Source of the DNA: Sipunculus nudus | Lineage: Eukaryota; Annelida; Sipuncula; Golfingiida; Sipunculidae | Direction: 5' to 3' | NCBI GenBank assembly: GCA_026874595.1 | Contig: CM049312.1 | Coordinates: 69,720,929 to 69,784,928, forward strand | Length of the DNA: 64,000 bases | Shown here: positions 56,560-64,000 of the stretch, one piece after another | Numbering within the stretch: position 1 is the first letter of the stretch | How the letters are laid out: each line of letters starts with the position of its first letter | Notes under the pieces: model-generated | Seen by the model: only the letters and a program-made list of their open reading frames with translations | Told to the model about the DNA's origin: nothing | The model's database searches: none | Made by a program: the position numbers and the translations under genes

Positions 56560-57747
56560 GTATCGCCAGACAGTCTGGAGATACTATGGTTTAGGCACAG
56601 TTGCGCCGATGCCGCCGCCGCAGAGATTTCTTTTGGACACAATAACTAAAAATATATTTCAAGGATCTTTTTCAAACTTGACACATTTATAGATATAGGT
56701 GAGAGGACGAAGCCTATTTAGAATGGGGTCATGACCTCAACTAGGAGAGTGACCTTGACCTTGAATAGATCCATTTTTGGGGAAAATCACACAGATTCTT
56801 AAATATCTCAAGAAATCTTTCATGGATTTATCCAAAAATCAAGTTGGACAAAGATCTTGGATAGTGATGTCATGTACCGGAAACTGGTGGTGCCACCTAG
56901 TATCCTTTTCTTGTTTTTGTGCCGTTTAATACCCCCATCATTGCCACTTGACAGTACTTTTAGCATCACAAGTCAAAACTGATTGACAGATTTCTTTAAT
57001 ATTATGCATGTACATAGGTATGGGTTATGGGATGATGTATATTAAAATTGGGGTCATGACCTTTCCTTTGAGAGTGGCTTTGACCTTGAATATTACCATA
57101 TATGGTGAAAATCACATAAAATCATGAATATCTTAAAAAGGGACGCATGGATTGGTCCAAAAATCAAGTTGACGGAAGATCTTGGATAGTTTTGTCTTTT
57201 GCAGAAGATAGGTGGCGCCACCTGTTGTCCTTTTCTTGTTTTTTTATGCCTTTGAATACCCCATCATTGCCACTTGACAGTATATACTGTGAGCATTATA
57301 AGTCAAACAGTAATGGACAGATTTCTTTCATGTTATGCATGTATATAGATATGGTTTATGGAATGAGGTATATTTAATTTTAAATTTAATTTTAAAATTT
57401 AATTTAATTTAAATTATTTTTTTTTTAAATTTAATTTTTTTTTTCAAAATGTTGGATATTTTGGAATGCAGTTTATTGATTTGGGGTCATGACCATGACT
57501 ATGAGAGTGACCTTGACCTTGAATATTCCCATATTTGGTGAAAAACATAAAATCATGAATATCTTAAAAAGGGCCACTTGACAGCACTGTGAGCATTATA
57601 AGTCAAAAACCCAAAGGATCAATTGTCCTTCCCAGTCTAAAATATTCCTATATTTTTGTACAAATGTTTCTCACATTCATTGCTAAAATACAAATACATC
57701 ACATTATATCAACAAAATACCACAAAACCTCATTTGTCTGGCGATAC
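56560..57747. mobile_element. 1.2-kb TIR element (GTATCGCCAGACA ends) with 326-bp units
   Basis: GTATCGCCAGACA (56560-56572) and its exact complement (57735-57747) form the ends. The unit marker GATCTTGGATAG recurs at 56852 and 57178. Units carry GGTGGTGCCACC (56889) and GGTGGCGCCACC (57211-57222), and TGACCTTGA sites at 56750 and 57508. A low-complexity AATTTAA/T-rich insert lies at 57372-57450. No ORF of note. Confidence 0.75.
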
Positions 57748-60460
57748 TAAGGCACCAGCGGTGCCAAGAAATGTCTAGTTTAACCTATATATTGTTGCTT
57801 TAAACAAAATTTTTATCATTCAATACTTGTCTTAAAATAGTGCTACAGGCCTGCCAAATCACTCTTTTTATTTTTCTCAGAGTCACTATTTTTAAGGATT
57901 TCCAAAAAATTATGCTAATTACTCTTTTTTTCATTCTTTTTTCTGCAACCCCCTTTTTATTTTCTTTTTTTCTGTGAAAGAATTATATATTATTTCTCTC
58001 CTGCTTTAACAGTCCAGTTAAAACAAGAATGGGGCATTTTGCAATTTTTTATGTGCCAAGGTCCAGCATGTGTCACAAATTGTGTGTAGAAAATGCCCTA
58101 TCTTTTATGCAGGGTGATGTGCACCATTTATGTTTCTGACTTTATGCGAAGCACATCTTTATTCAGTTTGTGATATAAAATGGGGAATTGATAATAATAT
58201 AATTTTTTTCACTCTTTTTTACAAAGAAGTCTACCCTTTTCTTCCAGAGCATGTACTCCTTTTTTTCCCATTCATTTACATTTTACAGGCCTGTGGCGTA
58301 TGTGAACTTACTCAACTACTTACACCTGTCAAGAAACAGAACTTGCCTTTGAAGTCAGTGTAATCATTGATGTCATGTCACATAATTGTGCTTCATTAAT
58401 GGACTCATAATTACATGATTTAACCCTAGTGGTTAGAAATATGTTACCAAGCCCCATAAAACGCCCATCGAGGGTTGGGATGCTGGGATTTGTACCAATG
58501 TTTAATTACCTGGTGATACAATACTGACCTATATGTCAAATTTCAATTAAATCCACCTAACCACTCTTCAGACATCTTGCAGGTACACACACACATGTAC
58601 ACACACACAGCATTCACTTAAAACAACAACCCTCGCATCATGCAGGGTAAATAATTAAATATTTTTTATGGGGTGGGGGGGGGGGGATTTTAATACTAAA
58701 ATACTATCATATTATAAAATACTATAATTTTAATACTAAATTATACTATATATAATATGGAGCTCTCTCTTAATTACAAATATATACATCAACAGTTAAA
58801 TAACTGTAATAACATATGAATGCTCTAGCAGAGGTTTTGTGGCTGCAGAACAGACTATAAAATGGACAGAGTGGCACTAATGTTATTACAGGTCTGTGTG
58901 TGATATCTGCTTGTTAGTGGTCTCCTTAACAAGTGTTAGTCCGAGGAGCCATAATTCTGAATGAGGAGGGAGGATTCAGACTATTTTGTCATGTAAGCGC
59001 GTCGTGGGTGGGCAGTACGCGGAGAAGTGATGACCATCTAGGGGCACGTAAATGTCAGGACTCTTCCGGTACTTTCCTGGTGTTGAGACATAAACTTCTT
59101 AGTCTAGCCAGTGCCAAGCTGAGATTTTGATAGAAAATCAGCGTTAAAAGAAATACAGTCCATGGCAGTTTTTACCCCCAGACCCTTTGATGTTGCTGCT
59201 TTCTCTGTGTTATTCATGCTAAACATAATAAAGATCACATATATTTATGTATATCAAAAAGGTTAATATTTCTGACCTTAGATGGCAAAGTGTTAATTCC
59301 TAGTATTATTTTAGGAAATCTCTACAATCAAATTGTACTAAGATTTTTTTGGGAGAATTTTCTATCATTTATTGTGTATGACCATAATTACATTAGTATG
59401 ATCATCTAGCCTCATAACCTATGTTATATTAAAGAACATTTACTAAAAACAGCTGCAGCTGGAACTTGACAAAAATAGATTAAAGATACAAACATCATTT
59501 CAATGTTTCATAAGACTTTTTAAGATTTAATATTTACACATGCCCTGAATTTAGAATTTACCAAATCTTCTTTTTCATAAGATTTGAAAATACTGTAATT
59601 GGGAGTCCAGATTTATATAATGCCTTAAAAATAAATTAAAACCATTCGGGAAATATTGTCTTTTGCCTGAGAGGTTCAGATAATGGTACAACTTTTTGGT
59701 CATATCACGGTATGCTTGGCTAAGACAAAGATAAGTGGCCATCACAGTGGGTTGTCAGATTTACATAATGTATGAATAGCTGGCATTTTACTGTACTTGT
59801 ACTGCCAAAATCATTATGTACATGATTACATAAATATGTAAATTAAGCTTATATTGGGCATGTCTAATTGCAAACCAAAGTTTTCCATTTTAGTTTGCCT
59901 ACATAATTGCATATTTATCCAAGATGAAACATTGAAATGTGCTATACACAAAATGGAATGACAACAAATTATCACAGAGATTTCTTCTGGAAGCTGAGGT
60001 GTGAAGGCAGATATCCAGTTAGATTTTGATGCAAATTGCTCTTGGAGGATCAAAGTGTGTGCAGAGCCTGGCGAATTAAAAAAACCTCATCAGCATTACA
60101 TTTTGAAAACCAGTGTGTTTATAACCACATGATGACTGCCACAACAACTTTATTTTCACGACGCATGCTGTTTTTACCTGTCACAAACTGATTTGATGAT
60201 AATTAGCCCTCAGCAGAACTGGGATTTATTTACTGTTTACTGGGCCCTGCCATTGAGCTTTCAGCCTGATGTTGGTTCATTAATGTTCCTGAGCAGTGTT
60301 TTTGTTGAAGTGTTATGGAGCGTCTGTTTATTGCTGGTATAACATGGTACTAAAATGGATTGTATCCATATCGAAAGTAAATGAAATTGTTGTCCATGAA
60401 AGAAATGAATATCCTATATTGGCTAAATGGAGTGAAATAGCAAAACGTGACTTAGATAAA
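57748..60460. other. Unassigned intron sequence
   Basis: Nothing recognised; a run of 12 G lies at 58675-58686. Confidence 0.5.
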
Positions 60461-60464
60461 ACTT

Positions 60465-60530
60465 GGCTTTAATAGTTGTAAAAGCATTGGACTGTGAATG
60501 TCCCTGGTTCCAACCCTCATCTGTCCCTCA
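60465..60530 (+). repeat. tRNA-like SINE head (degenerate)
   Basis: TAATAGTTGTAAAAGCATTG (A-box-like), a GGACTGTGAATGTCC hairpin (anticodon-arm-like) and GGTTCCAACCC (B-box-like) at tRNA spacing. No clear 3' end. Confidence 0.4.
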
Positions 60531-61071
60531 ACGGCAAATTTATTATTTGATGTAACATGGTTAGAACTCCAGTTTGCTTGTTCAATTTTCCACTATTATC
60601 ATTCCTTGGTACTTCAATGAAACACTGTTCTTTTTGCCTATTGTATAATTTTCTCATATTGACTACAAAGTCAAAAGTGTGGTAACTGAAAAAAATACTA
60701 TGGTTGGGTTAATATTTGAAAGGTGGAAATTTTGTTAATTCTTCATTTTGAACATTTCGTAAGGGTTTCATTTTGGCCAATGCAGTAGAACCTATAAAAT
60801 CTAAGTACAGCAGTATTTGTATAAATTTTATATTTAGAATAACTCCTACAATACCTTACTAATTTCTGGTTCAGGCACCAAACTTGTGTCACAGATGATA
60901 TATCCCCTGTGATTAGGGTGTGTTTTACAATAATTAATGTATGTATGTATAGGCCAGTTAGATGCCCTGTACAGATTAGGTTGTTGATTAGGATGTTTCC
61001 AGGGGTGTGATAACTAATCTGTTTGAGAAGATGTATCATCCCTGATTATTCCACTTAGTTCAGGGAGCATT

Positions 61072-61135
61072 TTATTCTTGAGGGGTTTCACATTCGCAAA
61101 ATTGAAACACTAGCAAATAAAAAAGGCAACCACAG
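61072..61135. mobile_element. Solo end of the CTGTGGTTG Tc-like family
   Basis: The minus strand from 61135 reads CTGTGGTTGCCTTTTTTATT, then TTTGCGAATGTGAAACCCC, matching both termini of 41107-42357, with TA immediately outside (61136-61137). The other end was not found. Confidence 0.65.
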
Positions 61136-62558
61136 TATGCAGAAAAGTGGGGAACTGCAGAAAAAATCTTTGGAAATGGGCAGATAATGCTGAAAACATC
61201 TTCAGGGTTAGGGTTTTGGGACTTTTCCCAAGAATTCTACAAATCTTTGGGAAAAATGCCACAATCCTATACTCTACAGGTGTTTACAAATGAGAATATC
61301 TGTGGAAAGTTGCCAGTTCCATGGAAAATCTGTGGCATGATCAAAATGAGTCATAAATATTAACTCAGGACTAAATTACTATTTAGGCATGTGATAACGA
61401 AAGGCAACTGTTTGATCTGATTAGAACATGGTGAGTGGTCTGGAGTAATAAAAATACATGCCATTAATTTTGGATGTACCCTTGGGGTTAAGGGGTTGGA
61501 CTTGCAGAGCCTGAAAGAGAAAAATGAAATTTCAGTAGAAATTCAGACATTCACTGTAATGTCTAAAAGGTGCTCATTTTGATGATTTACGTTTCGAGTA
61601 AATCTGGATATTGAACAGCCCATTCTGGAACAAAATGTATTGCAATACTGTTAAGCTGATATGCAATACATATGGATGATACACTTCATCTTTGTTTGTG
61701 GATCATTTTCTGAATAAAAGCTCAGAGCATTAAGTGTTTCTTGTTTCTTGTTATTTAACAAATAAAAGAGCTGTTTTTTATTAATACAAAAAAGACTCCT
61801 AGACCAATTACAATTGAAATGAACCTCAGGATGTTATCTATGTGAGTGGTGAAGCAGGGACTTGTTTCACTCTTTTCTGTATGGTATTTTTATTTCTACA
61901 AGATATATGCGTAACACTTTCTTTGAATTAACTGAAACTTAACATGCATAAATTTCCTACAGGCGACAGTGGGCAGTTCTCATGATCAATGTTTTAGCCT
62001 TTACCAAGGAGCTATGTTTTCAGCAACGTCTCAATACAAATGACTTGTTTTGATACACAGTGAGCATTCATATCCGCTCGTTTGACTGAATATCATCAAA
62101 ATCTGTCTATACTCATTACACAGCGGTTATACACTGCAGTCATTCCAGATCTCCTTCACGTTTAAACTGCAGCTTAATTTAGCAAGTTTCTTTGGTTTAA
62201 ATATACATGGGGGCTGGCACAGGGCCATGAATCAGACCAATGAGAGCAAGGTGTCGCAGGTTTAATGCTTGGAGTTGGATGCACAATGTGTACTAAACTC
62301 TTATTGGTCTTATCACAACTCTTTGCTCTGTGCAAGCCCTGGTGGTGAAACCTGGAGAACCTTGCTGTACAATGCAGCAGTTAAAGTGAAGGAGATACAG
62401 AATGACTGCAGGGTACACTGCTGTGTGAGGAGAACAAGTCTGTTGAATTGACCTCAAGTCTGAGAGGCCATCCCATTATAGTCTGAATTCAAATCAAGAG
62501 TCAGAAACAGTTGTTGTAAATTTATACAGATCTCCATGTTTTTATTTTATATTTACAG

Positions 62559-62726
62559 GAGTAAGGAAACTCACCAGCTGGCTGAAGCCAACCAACAGAA
62601 GAACCAGATGCTTCGAGATGCCTTTGGAATTAGTGAATATTACGTTGATGGCAGTTCGTTTGATCCTAATCGTAAAGCTAAAGAGGAGGCTGCCCAGGCT
62701 ACTGCCATGGCTCAGAAAAAATACAA
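62559..62726 (+). CDS. SRRM2: SRRM2 orthologue, third coding exon
   Basis: 168 bases, phase 2 at both ends (TTTACAG|G ... TACAA|GTAAGT). Encodes SKETHQLAEANQQKNQMLRD, then AFGISEYYVDGSSFDPNRKA, the strongly conserved segment after the cwf21 domain in SRRM2. An acidic/alanine-rich stretch (KEEAAQATAMAQKKYK) follows. Codons 118-172 with split codons on both sides. The next exon is beyond 64000. Its clean match to the frame left by exon 2 shows that the three exons belong to one gene despite the 24.4-kb gap. Confidence 0.93.
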
Positions 62727-62879
62727 GTAAGTCACTGGTTGTAGCTTTATGCCAAATAGGTGTTAGGATGTTGTAGACATTGTATTCAGGGAGAAGTGGA
62801 AGGGGGGTCCAGTCACTGGCATTCTACCACAAGTTTGATGATCACCAGCAAACATTTGTATAAAAGAAACAGGCCCTTT

Positions 62880-63095
62880 ACTCAGATGAGTGGCCCGCTG
62901 GTACTTAGTGGGGCCTGGATGGTCTGTTGAGTAGTAGAACACTCAGGGCTCTCTGCTGATACTAGGAGTAGCTATGAGAGTTGGTCGTTGTGGCCTGTAC
63001 AAGTTTGGTGGTTTTCCCTGGGCCCTCTGGTTTCCTTCATGCCTGAAGACTTCCAAACACCACCATCTGAGCCATAGAGAGTGCCTTGCAGTAGT
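62880..63095 (+). repeat. SINE-like repeat with CCCTGGGCCCTCTGGTTTCC core
   Basis: GGCCTGGATGGTCTGTTGAG and GTAGAACACTCAGGGCTCT form a tRNA-like head. About 90 bases later comes a GGTTTTCCCTGGGCCCTCTG core and TTTCCTTCATGCC, similar to the conserved central domain I associate with molluscan and other invertebrate SINEs (from memory). Confidence 0.5.
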
Positions 63096-63099
63096 TATT

Positions 63100-63612
63100 A
63101 TTATATGCCTGTCATATGAAGGAAGTATTATGGTATACCCACTGTCCCGTCTGTTAACTTTTAGTGTAGCCGCAAAAACTTACCAGAGTTTTGATGGATT
63201 TTCACAAAACTCACCATAACTACTTATCAACAGATCATGTCGCCCGAGTTCAATTGTGGGCAACATCAACGCATATTTAATAAGGTCACGGGTCACTAGA
63301 CTACTTTTTTGGTGTCACCACGATAACTTATGAAGGATTTTGATAAAACTCATCAGAAATATTGATCAATAAAATATCTCACCTAAGTTTGATTTCCAGC
63401 AAAATCCTTGCATATTTAATGAGATCAGAGGTCACCTGCAATTTGGAGGCACCTTGGTGACTTACCAAAAAATCCTATGGATTTCCACGAAACTTGTTAT
63501 ACATATTTACCAATAGAGTTTCTCACCTGAATTACCTTCTCATAAAAATTCATGCATATTTAATGAGGTCTGAGGTCATCAGATACACAGACATATTATG
63601 TCATTAACGGTG
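63100..63612. repeat. Dispersed repeat with about 130-bp units and AGGTCA boxes
   Basis: Three diverged units share GATGGATTTTCACAAAACTC, CATATTTAATRAGGTC and GAGGTCAYC phrases. It ends GGTGCTCTTGTT. Non-coding; same style as the other AGGTCA-bearing repeats in the window. Confidence 0.55.
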
Positions 63613-64000
63613 CTCTTGTTATATCTAGTTGTACAATCTATGGAAAATAAATAAGTTTAAGTTTTAAGTGTTTCAGGAACTGTGACACTAAACTATGCTT
63701 ATATTTAAAAGGAGATTGGTGGCTCCTCTTTCCCAGCTAAGTCTTCTTTATAATTGCAACTCAATAAATATTGGTCTTTCTTATTGGTACACAGTGATGC
63801 TCAGCAAATAGATTGAAAGTTGTAATGGGCTGTTTTCAATAAATCAGGAAGTCCAAGGATTGGATTTAGTCTGAACTATTATTATATAATAACTGTGTTT
63901 AACAAATCATTAGGTTGGCATGATATGATATGTGTTCATATCTGTTTGTCTTTTACCCATATTTGTCTTAACAATATGTCCAAAGTTCTCAATGAATTTA

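Larger units (their letters stand above)
38117..62558 (+). other. SRRM2 intron between exons 2 and 3 (24.4 kb)
   Basis: Canonical GTAAGT and ACAG ends. It is filled with at least eight separate repeats: foldback, Tc-like MITE, two hAT MITEs, an entire hAT element, a SINE, a minisatellite and a 1.2-kb TIR element. Between them no other gene is recognised. Confidence 0.85.
62727..64000 (+). other. SRRM2 intron after exon 3 (partial)
   Basis: No further exon recognised before the window ends. The intron contains the SINE-like and tandem repeats listed separately; 63613-64000 shows nothing. Confidence 0.75.

Overview
This is eukaryotic, AT-rich, repeat-dominated animal DNA. It has one host gene that can be recognised with confidence, split over long introns, set among nested transposons, MITEs, foldback elements, minisatellites and (TA)n tracts. 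The style of the repeats (GGTGGCGCCACC-bearing families, families with TGACCTTGA sites, and a SINE with a CCCTGGGCCCTCTGG core) suggests a marine invertebrate, most likely a mollusc. That placement is inference; no species can be named.

Host gene. Three plus-strand exons (35872-36143, 38006-38116, 62559-62726) encode the N-terminal 172 residues of an SRRM2/SRm300 (yeast Cwc21) orthologue with its cwf21 domain. All visible introns are phase 2. The intron between exons 2 and 3 is 24.4 kb and has filled with mobile DNA. The rest of the gene lies beyond the right edge. A candidate promoter and non-coding first exon lies near 21.84-21.95 kb.

Left part (1-12.3 kb). Position 1-697 is the 5' part of a minus-strand hAT element cut by the window edge. 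A 183-bp MITE sits in a hairpin at 2.1-2.4 kb. From about 2.9 to 12.06 kb lies a decayed LINE. It is split by a 5.7-kb element with CACTG termini (3610-9305) that carries what looks like a spliced minus-strand gene and its own promoter. The LINE's 3' UTR carries a Harbinger-type MITE.

Middle (12.3-35.8 kb). This holds dispersed repeats, a 22-bp CTCGAG minisatellite, a long near-perfect palindrome (22168-22306), and a complete but broken ZNF862-like hAT element (24040-27605) inserted into the second copy of a 331-bp tandem duplication. It also holds a 1.8-kb TIR element filled with a 280-bp satellite, and a 302-bp-unit element. A 16-bp motif, TGTACTGGAGAGGACA, occurs five times between 28.2 and 33.5 kb.

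Right part (36-64 kb, mainly the large SRRM2 intron). This holds foldback and Tc1/mariner-like MITEs, two hAT MITEs, a second complete hAT element (44408-47122) with a perfect 8-bp target duplication and a single in-frame stop in its transposase, SINE-like pieces, a 28-bp minisatellite, and repeats with nuclear-receptor-type half sites.
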